Origin: Acidobacteriota bacterium
Lineage (GTDB): Bacteria > Acidobacteriota > Holophagae > Holophagales > Holophagaceae
Assembly (NCBI GenBank): GCA_016213735.1
Contig: JACQZU010000026.1
Coordinates: 62,001-126,000 of the forward strand
Length of the DNA: 64,000 bases
Direction: 5' to 3'
Below, piece after piece: positions 1 to 8,057 of this stretch (position 1 is the stretch's first letter; every line of letters starts with the position of its first letter). The translations under genes were made by a program, and so were the position numbers. A model generated the notes under the pieces. That model saw nothing but the letters and a program-made list of their open reading frames with translations, had not been told where the DNA came from and searched no databases.

Positions 1-6
1 AAAAAA

Positions 7-642
7 TCACTGCTCGGGGTCCTCTTTTTCGATATTTATCCTATTCTTTGAATGGCCAAGCCAAGCCTCAAATGGGGCAGTTCGGAAAACGGGAAAATAA
101 TCTAGTACCTCTGTTCTCTTGTTTGGGATCACATGTCCAGGATTGCCGATCACAAGTGCAAAATCCGGAACATCCGAACTCACTACAGCCCCTGCCCCCA
201 CTACAGCACCTCGCCCTATAGTGACCCCCGGTAGGAGGATGGCATTAGTGGCAATCCAGGCATGGTCCATTATTGAAATCGGTCCGGTTTTCAGAGACCA
301 CCCAGAGTCTTGGAGGTCGTGGGACCCAGTAAGAAGTTGAGCGCCATCATTAATTACTACGCATCTTCCGATGGAAACAATATTGTGGAGGGTGACGATG
401 CACCTGCCTAAGCTCGTACCATCCTGAATTCGCAGATTTTGCCAGGAGCCCTCGATTTTCGATTGCCCCAAATGAACAAATTCCCCTAAGTAAGCGCCTT
501 GTTTTCGTGCGAAAGCGTTCCGTTTCAGGATTCGTAAGACCGGTACAAAAAAATAAAGGCGCTTTAACCAGACCCAAAGAATGCGTCTGAATGATGTTGG
601 CCTTTCCCGATGGTGAATCAAGAATCGAATTTCAACGAACAT
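7..642 (-). CDS. Hexapeptide-repeat O-acetyltransferase (WcaF/serine acetyltransferase-like)
   Basis: Predicted left-handed beta-helix acyltransferase of 211 residues that would acetylate a sugar of the surface glycan using acetyl-CoA. The second half holds imperfect hexapeptide repeats (I-G-R-C-V-V, L-P-G-V-T-I, I-G-R-G-A-V, V-G-A-G-A-V) and the family's closing N-P motif (I-G-N-P). G-S-H-D around residue 107 carries the likely catalytic His. The basic N-terminus is typical of WcaF-like enzymes. The ATG lies inside the 3' end of the upstream glycosyltransferase (11-base overlap), so translation is probably coupled. The acceptor sugar is unknown. GC is lower than in the ribosomal genes further on. 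Confidence 0.8.
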   Translation of the reverse strand: MFVEIRFLIHHRERPTSFRRILWVWLKRLYFFVPVLRILKRNAFARKQGAYLGEFVHLGQSKIEGSWQNLRIQDGTSLGRCIVTLHNIVSIGRCVVINDGAQLLTGSHDLQDSGWSLKTGPISIMDHAWIATNAILLPGVTIGRGAVVGAGAVVSSDVPDFALVIGNPGHVIPNKRTEVLDYFPVFRTAPFEAWLGHSKNRINIEKEDPEQ

Positions 643-1615
643 AAAGGTCCTTGTGGGCTGACTGGAGGGATTTTATAGCCTTTACATGAACCTCTAGTGA
701 GTGCCCTTGGTACCAAGATCTTGCGCTCTCCCCGACAATCCTGGAATCCGGGATAGTGGGTATGTGGATGTTCGCCCAAGCGAGATATTCTCTGCCGAGA
801 ACCAAACCGTCCACAGTAGGGTAATTGTCCGAGATCAAGATTGGGCAGACACCGTGGGCTGCATATGCGGCAAATATACTGCTTTTTGCAACATAGTGGG
901 TGAGGTAGTCCAGCAACCCAAATTCCGCAAGGGCCAATAGTTCACATGTTGCACTTGCCGGGAGGCACCCATGGATAGTGACCCCATGGTTTAGGAGGCA
1001 CTGTTGGATCCTCTTGTCCTCCATCGGTGGTCCAATATCGTGAATCTCAATGTGGTGTTGCTGGGTCCAAATGAACAAATTCTCCCCAGCCGCCTGGTAG
1101 GTCCTAGAGCGGACTTCTCGCCCCCCAAAAACCACCAGCCATGGTTTCCGAGGAGTGTCGAGATTCTCCGCGACCCCGATGGTTGAAAATACTGGCAATG
1201 TCGTGTTGGGACGATGTGCTACCCGCCTCTCAAGCCATCGTTCAGACAACCCACGATTGGTCATCCATCCATCGGAGAGTCCGGCCAATTGGGTTGAAAT
1301 CCACTGTTGGACCGGGCACATCCAAAAGGAGGAAGTCCATGGGGGGCCAAAGGCGAACAATTCGTGGAAAAAAACCCCCAACCAACCTATCCGATTTCGA
1401 TGATTCTTGACAGCATCCAGTAACCAGAGAGGGGCCCCCCGTCTTGAATATCCGTACCCAACGAACTGCAACAACACCTCATCTGCATCAAGGGCTTCGC
1501 TCGATGATTCGGGGGTTAGAGGAATAAGTTGACAATTCTCACCCAGCTCCTTCGCAAGCAATCGACTGAAGTCAAAAATACCGCCTTCAGCGGGGGGGGT
1601 AAGTAGGTGCAGCAT
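632..1615 (-). CDS. Putative glycosyltransferase (GT4/GT-B-like)
   Basis: A 327-residue protein starting M-L-H-L-L-T-P-P-A-E-G-G, which resembles the N-terminal beta-strand and Gly loop of GT-B glycosyltransferases (family GT4). No strong E-x7-E motif is obvious in the C-terminal half, so the assignment rests on this N-terminus, the length and the context among glycan genes. It overlaps the downstream acetyltransferase by 11 bases, and the two probably act on the same oligosaccharide. No clear Shine-Dalgarno sequence precedes the ATG. A degenerate or novel glycosyltransferase subfamily is possible. Confidence 0.5.
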   Translation of the reverse strand: MLHLLTPPAEGGIFDFSRLLAKELGENCQLIPLTPESSSEALDADEVLLQFVGYGYSRRGAPLWLLDAVKNHRNRIGWLGVFFHELFAFGPPWTSSFWMCPVQQWISTQLAGLSDGWMTNRGLSERWLERRVAHRPNTTLPVFSTIGVAENLDTPRKPWLVVFGGREVRSRTYQAAGENLFIWTQQHHIEIHDIGPPMEDKRIQQCLLNHGVTIHGCLPASATCELLALAEFGLLDYLTHYVAKSSIFAAYAAHGVCPILISDNYPTVDGLVLGREYLAWANIHIPTIPDSRIVGESARSWYQGHSLEVHVKAIKSLQSAHKDLYVR

Positions 1616-1860
1616 GCGCCCAAGGTAGCAGGTCTGTTAGCAAAATATCCCATTTCGGGTAAGAGCCCGTGAGCTTTGCCCGATCGGAGTTTTCTGAAAC
1701 CCCAGAACCTGCCACTGCAGCCCTAATCTGTCCTCTAACATTGTAAGCATTGTCGAATAAAATAATTCAATCAAATCCATGACCTGGGGCACTTAGATAG
1801 GTAACCTGATCCTTCCACCCTTTGGGAATATCATTGGCCCTCGGCCATTTCAAGGGGCGA
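1616..1860. other. Intergenic gap in the glycan locus
   Basis: About 245 bases of intermediate GC between two minus-strand genes. I see no convincing reading frame, hairpin with T tract, or insertion-sequence end. It probably contains the promoter for the downstream glycosyltransferase/acetyltransferase pair, but no clear -35/-10 pair can be picked. Confidence 0.4.
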
Positions 1861-3042
1861 TCAATGGGCCGTGAATCGGTACTTGAGACGGAGAAAGCGT
1901 TTTTCAAGTATGTGCCAACTTAAAATTGCGAGTCCGAAAGAAATTCCAATGCCTACGACCTTTGAACCTGCCCACAACAGGATATGAATTTCGGTAGGAA
2001 TACGCTGTGCAAGCCACATCACTAATTTTCCGGCGTAAACAGCGATTGGAAAATGCAAAATGTAAATTCCATAACTATATTTCCCGAATGCCATCAATAA
2101 TGGGTTTCGTAGAATCACTAAGACGGGGCCAGAGGAGCCGGCGTTTGCGAATGCAAAAAATACAAACATTGAATAGAGCCCGGCTAGAAAGGTGAAGCCG
2201 AAAGTTGCAATAACTTGATTCGAGGGTTCGTTCGTTTTTGCTATCGCGAGCACTAAGGCGAAAGCGATTCCGCTGAAGCTGGCGATGGTGCGCCACCGTA
2301 GCGTTAGCCAGGAACGACAGCCTTGGTCGCGCACGATGGCTGCAATTAAGCTTCCGAAGGCTAGGGTGTCAAGGCGAAACGGGGTAAGCCGAAACAGCAA
2401 GGCGGGGTAATTGAGGAGATCTCCGCTGAAGAATAAACGAAGGCCAAATGAAGCTACGATAGTGCAAGCACAAACGTAGGGGATGGCCGCCCGCGGTGCC
2501 ATGTAGATGACGAAAGGCCAAATTAAGTAAAATTGCTCCTCAATTGCAAGAGACCAGAAATGAGTTAGTAGTCCGATATCCCGACCGAATGCGGATTGCC
2601 AATTGGAAACATGAAACCAGTACCAGGACTGTAAAGAAGCTGTTTGATCCACCCAATGCCCGAACTGGTGCGCTAAGGGCAATGCGACAAAAAAGTAGGC
2701 GCCAACTGAAAACAAGTACAAAGGGAAAATTCTTAGGACTCTTCGGGCGTAAAATGAGGACAAATATTTCGGTGCGGATTTTGTGTCCATTAGAATTCCA
2801 GTGATGAGGAATCCGGAGAGGACAAAGAAGAGATCGACTCCTGACCAACCTAGTGCAAAGGGTGCGGTGAAGAGCCTAGGTACTCCCGGGGGTCGAGCTC
2901 CAAAGTGAAACGCGAGTACAAGGAGGATCGCAATTCCTCGGACCCCGTCAAGCTCGGGGATGATCCGCCCGGACACGGCAGGACACCCAGTTTGGCTGAT
3001 TCCAGGGGGAGGTCCCCATTCTGGGAGTTTAAGGACGGGCAT
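1861..3042 (-). CDS. Acyltransferase-3 family membrane protein (OafA/YrhL-like)
   Basis: A 393-residue integral membrane acyltransferase expected to transfer acetyl or another acyl group to a cell-surface sugar from the inner membrane. The N-terminal signature is present (E-L-D-G-V-R-G-I-A-I-L-L-V, residues about 30-42, then F-H-F-G), followed by G-V-D-L-F-F-V-L-S-G-F-L-I-T-G and R-R-V-L-R-I-F-P-L-Y, all hallmarks of the acyltransferase-3 fold. About ten hydrophobic segments follow. The gene stands alone between gaps of 245 and 105 bases, so it may have its own promoter. It fits an O-antigen or exopolysaccharide decoration role. Substrate unknown. Confidence 0.9.
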   Translation of the reverse strand: MPVLKLPEWGPPPGISQTGCPAVSGRIIPELDGVRGIAILLVLAFHFGARPPGVPRLFTAPFALGWSGVDLFFVLSGFLITGILMDTKSAPKYLSSFYARRVLRIFPLYLFSVGAYFFVALPLAHQFGHWVDQTASLQSWYWFHVSNWQSAFGRDIGLLTHFWSLAIEEQFYLIWPFVIYMAPRAAIPYVCACTIVASFGLRLFFSGDLLNYPALLFRLTPFRLDTLAFGSLIAAIVRDQGCRSWLTLRWRTIASFSGIAFALVLAIAKTNEPSNQVIATFGFTFLAGLYSMFVFFAFANAGSSGPVLVILRNPLLMAFGKYSYGIYILHFPIAVYAGKLVMWLAQRIPTEIHILLWAGSKVVGIGISFGLAILSWHILEKRFLRLKYRFTAH

Positions 3043-3147
3043 CGGGGAACCTGAAAATATGAGGGAGCGGGGAAAATTGGGTTGGGCTTGATCGGCCCTT
3101 TAGATTGCAATCGCAATCAAAAGAAATTTCGCAGCTGTGGCCTTTGG

Positions 3148-4827
3148 TTATCCCTGCGCGGACTTCGAAAGGACAAAGTCCCCAATGATGAGGTAGTCCA
3201 AGCCTGATGTAAAAAAGGTCTGGATCGCATCCTTGGGGGATTCCACGATAGCGTCCCCTTTGAGGTTGAAAGACGTATTCATGCAGGCCCCCACGCCGGT
3301 GAGCCGATCAAATTCTTTGAGCATGGCATGGTAGCGAGGGTTAGTGTCCGGGGTGACTGATTGGACGCGGCAGCTACCGTCCACGTGGACTACTGCGGGG
3401 ATTTGCCGTTTCCCTTCCTCCGTGGCCCAAAAGCTCAGAATCATGTAGGGGCTCGGGTACCAATCCTTGAAGTAGAGGTGGGCCTTCTCGGCTAAGACGC
3501 TCGGGGCGAATGGCCTCCACCCCTCCCGGAACTTCACGGCTTCATTGACCCGGTCCCGGTTCTCCGGCTTCCTCGGATCGGCCAGGATGGACCGGGCGCC
3601 CAGGGCTCGGGGACCGAATTCCATGCGGCCCTGGAACCATCCGATCAGCTTGTCCTGGGCGAGGAGTCGGGCTGCTTCCGTGGAAGGGTCTTCCACCCGC
3701 CGGTAGGGGAGCTTGTATACCTGAAGCACCTTTTCAATAGCCTCGTTGGTGTATTCCGTCCCCAAGTAAGTGTGCCCGAGGGGGTGAGAGGGAATGGGCT
3801 CCCCGAGTGCGGCATACACCCCGAAAGCCGCGCCAATGCAGGTGCCGTCATCCCCGGCTGCGGGCTGCACGTAGATGTCGTCGATCAGGCCCGACCGGAG
3901 CAGCTCTCCGTTGGCCTTGCAGTTCAAGGCGACCCCGCCGGCAAGGCAGAGGCGCCGGGAACCGGTAAGCTTGGTGATTTTCCGGAGGAAGGCCATCATG
4001 CCTGCCTCGCAGGCATCCTGGGCGGAGCGGGCCAGATCCATGTGGCCCTGCTTGATTTCCTCTCCTGTCCGGGGTGGGCCGACTACAGACACCAGGGCTT
4101 CGATGTCCGAATCGTCGGTTCCGAAGAACTTTCGGCCGTTCACTGAGACATTGTTTTGATCCACTCGGAGCAGGGGGCTGAGGTCCCGGGTGGGCGTTCC
4201 ATATGAGGCGAGCCCCATCACCTTCCATTCATCGCTGAGGGGGGTGAACCCTAACATCCGGGTGATCCCGGCGTAGAAGACCCCCAATGAATTTGGGAAA
4301 TCAATTTGTTCTAGCAGGCGTAGCCGCCCACCTTGGGCGTGCCATAGGGTAGTGGCCTCCCGGGCGCCGCGGCCGTCGACGACCAGGACTGCAGATTCGT
4401 CGAAGCCGGACAGGGCATAGGCGCTCACGGCGTGGGCAAAGTGGTGATTGATGAAATGGAAACCCCGGGCGGGGCCGAACGCCCGTTCGTAATCCACCTG
4501 GCCCCCCTTGTGGCGGTGGTCCTTCAACCAGTGCAGGAGGGTCCGTTCAATCCTTACTTTGGACCTGGGCCATCGGCCGGAAAGGAGGAGACGGGCGTCA
4601 TGGCGAGAAGTCTCCCCTGGGCCAGACCAGCCCAGGGCAACATGGTCGACATCGAAGGGTTTCAGCCCGGCGTGGTCCAGGGCAGCCTGAATGGCGCGTT
4701 TGGGGAAGGCGGGATCTTGCTTGATTCTGCTCAGGCGTTCTTCCGAACAGGCGAACCTCAAGCGACCGCCCTGCACCAGGCAGGCGGAGGATTCGTGAAG
4801 AGAGTAACCGATGCCAAGAATGTTCAT
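3148..4827 (-). CDS. Carbamoyltransferase, NodU/CmcH/TobZ family (copy 1)
   Basis: A 559-residue O-carbamoyltransferase expected to move the carbamoyl group of carbamoyl phosphate, through a carbamoyl-adenylate, onto a sugar hydroxyl. The N-terminal Kae1-like ASKHA domain begins M-N-I-L-G-I-G-Y-S-L-H-E-S-S and has N-H-H-F-A-H-A (metal-binding His) and V-V-D-G-R-G. The C-terminal YrdC-like domain has [15 protein letters not shown] and T-S-F-N. It is transcribed divergently from the FkbM methyltransferase across a 136-base gap. A second, clearly different paralogue lies at 8058-9809. Acceptor unknown; a surface glycan is likely from context. Confidence 0.92.
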   Translation of the reverse strand: MNILGIGYSLHESSACLVQGGRLRFACSEERLSRIKQDPAFPKRAIQAALDHAGLKPFDVDHVALGWSGPGETSRHDARLLLSGRWPRSKVRIERTLLHWLKDHRHKGGQVDYERAFGPARGFHFINHHFAHAVSAYALSGFDESAVLVVDGRGAREATTLWHAQGGRLRLLEQIDFPNSLGVFYAGITRMLGFTPLSDEWKVMGLASYGTPTRDLSPLLRVDQNNVSVNGRKFFGTDDSDIEALVSVVGPPRTGEEIKQGHMDLARSAQDACEAGMMAFLRKITKLTGSRRLCLAGGVALNCKANGELLRSGLIDDIYVQPAAGDDGTCIGAAFGVYAALGEPIPSHPLGHTYLGTEYTNEAIEKVLQVYKLPYRRVEDPSTEAARLLAQDKLIGWFQGRMEFGPRALGARSILADPRKPENRDRVNEAVKFREGWRPFAPSVLAEKAHLYFKDWYPSPYMILSFWATEEGKRQIPAVVHVDGSCRVQSVTPDTNPRYHAMLKEFDRLTGVGACMNTSFNLKGDAIVESPKDAIQTFFTSGLDYLIIGDFVLSKSAQG

Positions 4828-4963
4828 CTGATCCTCAATAGTTCGGAAAATGGATTACAATTTTAGGTGCCGGAATGAGCACCAGAATTAGCAAACCATG
4901 AGATCCGCCAGACCGTTTCAGGAAGTTTGGCGATCCTCCATAAACACTAAACAATAGGATGTA

Positions 4964-5722
4964 ATGAAATACATACCGGATTGGTTGAAACGCAGGATCA
5001 GGAGCCAGTTCTCCAGGCGGGGCTATCACCTCACGTATGTCCCACCCCCTTCCTTGACGGGAACCAATTTGGAATGGGATCTCCCAAAGGTGGTTAGGCT
5101 CGATTCCCCAATAATCCTGGATGTGGGAGCAAACCGAGGCCAGACCATTGACATGATGTGCCGAATATTCCGAAACCCCCGGATCATTGCGTTTGAGCCA
5201 TCCAAAAAAATGTTTGAAGAGCTTGAGAACAAAAAATTCGAAGCGGAGGTTAGTTGCTATAATATGGCACTTGGAGCAGAAGTTGGTACGAGAGAATTCC
5301 ACGAGTATGAGAATCCATTGCTCAGTTCTGCCTTGAAACTACGGGAAGAGGGGGGACATCCCTTTCAGAATGTCCGCGAGATCGCCCTCAACAGAGTGGA
5401 AATATCCACTGTTGATTCAACCATTTCTTCTTTGGGCTTGCATAGAATTGATCTGCTGAAAATAGATACTCAGGGGTTTGATCTGCAAGTTTTGCAAGGG
5501 TCGCAGAAGGGATTCGAAAGACGAACGATCCGCCAAGTCCTCGTCGAACTCAACTTCGCAGAATTGTACGAAGGCCAAGCGCATCCAATGGAAGTACACT
5601 GTTTTATTGAGAACCATGGATTAAAGTTGGTGGATATGTACGAGAAGGAACGCATTGGCATGACCCTCGGCTGGTGCACGGCCTTGTACACCCTCTCGAG
5701 GGGTGAGAGCCAGGATGCCTGA
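4964..5722 (+). CDS. FkbM family methyltransferase
   Basis: A 252-residue SAM-dependent methyltransferase that probably O-methylates a sugar or glycolipid. SAM motif I is I-L-D-V-G-A-N-R-G-Q-T at about residue 50, and F-E-P-S (about 73) supplies the acidic ribose contact. D-L-L-K-I-D-T-Q-G-F-D in the second half is the FkbM signature. An AGGA sequence sits about 5 bases before the ATG. The stop overlaps the start of the flippase gene, indicating one transcript. The gene's GC is moderate. Confidence 0.88.
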   Translation: MKYIPDWLKRRIRSQFSRRGYHLTYVPPPSLTGTNLEWDLPKVVRLDSPIILDVGANRGQTIDMMCRIFRNPRIIAFEPSKKMFEELENKKFEAEVSCYNMALGAEVGTREFHEYENPLLSSALKLREEGGHPFQNVREIALNRVEISTVDSTISSLGLHRIDLLKIDTQGFDLQVLQGSQKGFERRTIRQVLVELNFAELYEGQAHPMEVHCFIENHGLKLVDMYEKERIGMTLGWCTALYTLSRGESQDA

Positions 5723-6998
5723 GACGCGGGGGAAGCACCCGTGGCTTGCGTGGACCCTCACCGTTGGAAGAATTTTGATGGGGCAAGCCGGTGTGCAATT
5801 CATTAATGCCCTCGCTGGGATCATCCTGGTCCGGAGCTTGCCGAAAGAGCAGTTTGCCTGGTTTACCATCCTTAGCGCCATGTCCGCGCTTGTGAGTTGC
5901 CTTGGGGATTCGGGGCTTCAATCGGGGCTCATGGTGATCGGTGGGCGGGTTTACCGCGACCGGGAGGACTTTAGCAAGGCGGTGGTCACCTCCTTGCGCC
6001 TCCGATTCTGGCTGACGGGTGCAGCCCTCGCGATGGTGTCGCCATTGTCCTGGGTGCTCCTCACCCGGAACGGGACGACCCCCGGCATTGCAGGTTTGCT
6101 GGTGGCATCAACAGTAATGGGGATTTTACCAGCAGCGCGAATGGGGGCGTTCGTGGCGGCGGTTCGATTGCAGGGGAAGTACCTTGCCCCGGTAGTGGCG
6201 GACCTAACTGGTAGCACAGTGAGGCTTTGTGGAAATATCGCCACGGCCCTTTTCGCGCCCTTAGCATTGTGGGCCACATTGAGCGCGAGTGCCTCCCAAT
6301 GGATTTCGGTACAGATTCTTCGAAAGCGGGTCAGTGAAATGGTGGATCTCTCTTCCGTGGGATCCTCCGAATATCGGAACGAACAAATTGGGACGATAAA
6401 AACTTTGTGGTTCCCTGTTTTGTTTGCCGCATTCCAGGGTCAGATTGGTACTTGGGTTCTTAGCGTCTTTGGAAGACACGATAGCGTAGCTGAAATTGGA
6501 GCAATTAGCCGATTTTCATCGTTATTCACAATTATAGGAAGTATAATTCCTGCTGTAATTGGACCCAAATTTGCAATTCATGATGATTATAAACAGTTAA
6601 GGAAAATTTTTTCATTTGGCATTTTATATGCTGGCATGTGTTGTGGATCATTAATATTAGCAGTCATTTTATTTCCCAAAATTTTTATATGGATTTTAGG
6701 ATCAAAATATGCAATTCTTGAAAATTCTTTGGTATTATTTTTTTTAAATGGATCCATTGGAATTTTTACGATGTTAGTTTGGTCATTAGTTAGCAATAAG
6801 GCATGGATAAAGGGTTCTTGGTTAATTCCGTTAATCACGATAATTGTACAAATTGTTTCTGCCGTTTTTTTAAATTTATCGGAATTAAGACAAGTTTTAT
6901 GGATGATGATTATTACAGGGATTCCGGGCCTGATTCTATCCAGCATCATGGCCACCAAGGGGATATTAAAATTAAAAAACGGAATTAATAAATTATGA
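5715..6998 (+). CDS. Polysaccharide flippase / oligosaccharide translocase (Wzx-like)
   Basis: A multi-pass membrane protein of about 427 residues (12-14 hydrophobic segments) of the MOP/polysaccharide-synthase superfamily. It probably flips an undecaprenyl-linked repeat unit across the inner membrane. I chose the ATG at 5715, which overlaps the FkbM stop by 8 bases; an in-frame GTG at 5703 is possible. The stop overlaps the next ATG (ATGA at 6995-6998). Base composition changes abruptly inside the gene. Up to about 6480 it is GC-rich like its upstream neighbours; after that it is strongly AT-rich, with many Ile, Lys, Phe and Asn codons ending in A or T. This suggests the gene is a recombinant of two sources. 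Confidence 0.8.
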   Translation: MPETRGKHPWLAWTLTVGRILMGQAGVQFINALAGIILVRSLPKEQFAWFTILSAMSALVSCLGDSGLQSGLMVIGGRVYRDREDFSKAVVTSLRLRFWLTGAALAMVSPLSWVLLTRNGTTPGIAGLLVASTVMGILPAARMGAFVAAVRLQGKYLAPVVADLTGSTVRLCGNIATALFAPLALWATLSASASQWISVQILRKRVSEMVDLSSVGSSEYRNEQIGTIKTLWFPVLFAAFQGQIGTWVLSVFGRHDSVAEIGAISRFSSLFTIIGSIIPAVIGPKFAIHDDYKQLRKIFSFGILYAGMCCGSLILAVILFPKIFIWILGSKYAILENSLVLFFLNGSIGIFTMLVWSLVSNKAWIKGSWLIPLITIIVQIVSAVFLNLSELRQVLWMMIITGIPGLILSSIMATKGILKLKNGINKL

Positions 6999-7150
6999 AA
7001 AAAAACATTTTTCCAAAAATTTCAATTATTGTAGATACTTTTAATCATGAAAATTTTATCAATAAAGCTGTTGATAGCGCGCTGTCCCAGGAATTAGATA
7101 TATCTAAATTTGAAATTATTGTTATCAATGATGGATCTTCAGACCAAACA
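6480..7150. other. AT-rich compositional patch spanning flippase 3' half and GT2 5' end
   Basis: About 670 bases with A+T near 70 percent by eye, bounded on both sides by GC-rich coding sequence. The reading frames continue across both borders without a stop. The pattern fits gene conversion or homologous import of a foreign segment into a glycan locus. No insertion-sequence ends or target-site duplications were seen. Confidence 0.7.
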
Positions 7151-8005
7151 TTAAAAAATTTGGAATCCTACGGGGATCGGGTTCATGTGCTTTCCAAAAA
7201 AAATGAGGGGCAAGGATCGGCCTTCAACCTGGGATTGAGGGAGGCGCGTGGGGAATTTGTCGCCTTCTTGGACGGAGACGATTGGTGGCATCCAAATAAA
7301 TTACAAAAAGTGCTCAACGTGCTCGAAAGTGATTCGCGAATTGGTTTTGTCGGGCACGGGATCGTTGAGACTGATGGAGAGAAGGATCTTCGGGTATTGG
7401 CCCCGTCAAGCCTAGTAAGGTTTCGACTAGATTCCAGGGATGGGGCGAGGGCCCTTATCTCACACCGGGCCTTCATGGGGACAAGCCGAATGGCGGGGCG
7501 GACGAGGTTGTTCCGGGAGCTGCTTCCAGTCCCTGAAGCCCTGACGATCGAGGCGGACGAATACTTCTTCACGCTCCTGCCAGCCCTAGTGGATGCCGTG
7601 ATCCTTCCAGAAGCGCTCTGTTATTACAGGCTGCACCCGGGGAACCTCTATCAATTCCATGGAAAAGACCCTCAACGCCAGAAGAGAAAGGTGATGGCCC
7701 ATGAGTGCCTTGCGACAAGCATCCCGGCGAAGCTCGATGAATTCGATGTCCCCTTGGAGGCGAAGGAATTAATCATTGAATCCGTGAGGATGGAGGCTCA
7801 TCGGCTCCGGATCATGGTAGGAGGGGGTCCACCTGGATCTGCCTATTCAGCCGAGCGATGGGCCTTCCGAGAACGGCAGGCCACTGGGGAGCGAATTGGA
7901 ATCCTATTCCGCGGCGTCGTCCTCGCAATGGCAGCCTGTCTGCCAGCAAAGTGGTTCTACCGCCTCAGGGAGTTGTGGGGGAGGATTGCTGGCCAAGCCT
8001 CATGA
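6995..8005 (+). CDS. Family 2 glycosyltransferase
   Basis: A 336-residue GT-A glycosyltransferase of family GT2. I-S-I-I-V-D-T-F-N-H at the N-terminus, V-I-N-D-G-S-S-D-Q-T (nucleotide binding) and F-L-D-G-D-D-W-W (D-x-D metal site, about residue 90) are visible. The C-terminal third is rich in basic residues and ends with a hydrophobic stretch, so membrane association is possible. The ATG overlaps the flippase stop (ATGA). The first 50 codons lie in the AT-rich patch that begins in the flippase; from about 7150 the gene returns to high GC. It converges with the carbamoyltransferase gene at 8058. Confidence 0.9.
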   Translation: MKKNIFPKISIIVDTFNHENFINKAVDSALSQELDISKFEIIVINDGSSDQTLKNLESYGDRVHVLSKKNEGQGSAFNLGLREARGEFVAFLDGDDWWHPNKLQKVLNVLESDSRIGFVGHGIVETDGEKDLRVLAPSSLVRFRLDSRDGARALISHRAFMGTSRMAGRTRLFRELLPVPEALTIEADEYFFTLLPALVDAVILPEALCYYRLHPGNLYQFHGKDPQRQKRKVMAHECLATSIPAKLDEFDVPLEAKELIIESVRMEAHRLRIMVGGGPPGSAYSAERWAFRERQATGERIGILFRGVVLAMAACLPAKWFYRLRELWGRIAGQAS

Positions 8006-8057
8006 TGTCCCTGAGGTGGGATGAAAGGGGTCACAGGCGAGAATCGTCCAACATGAA

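Noticed and set aside
1-8005. Glycan segment as a genomic island with mobile-element ends
   Set aside because: GC is lower, but no integrase, transposase, tRNA, attachment repeat or inverted terminal repeat is seen. Homologous exchange explains it better.
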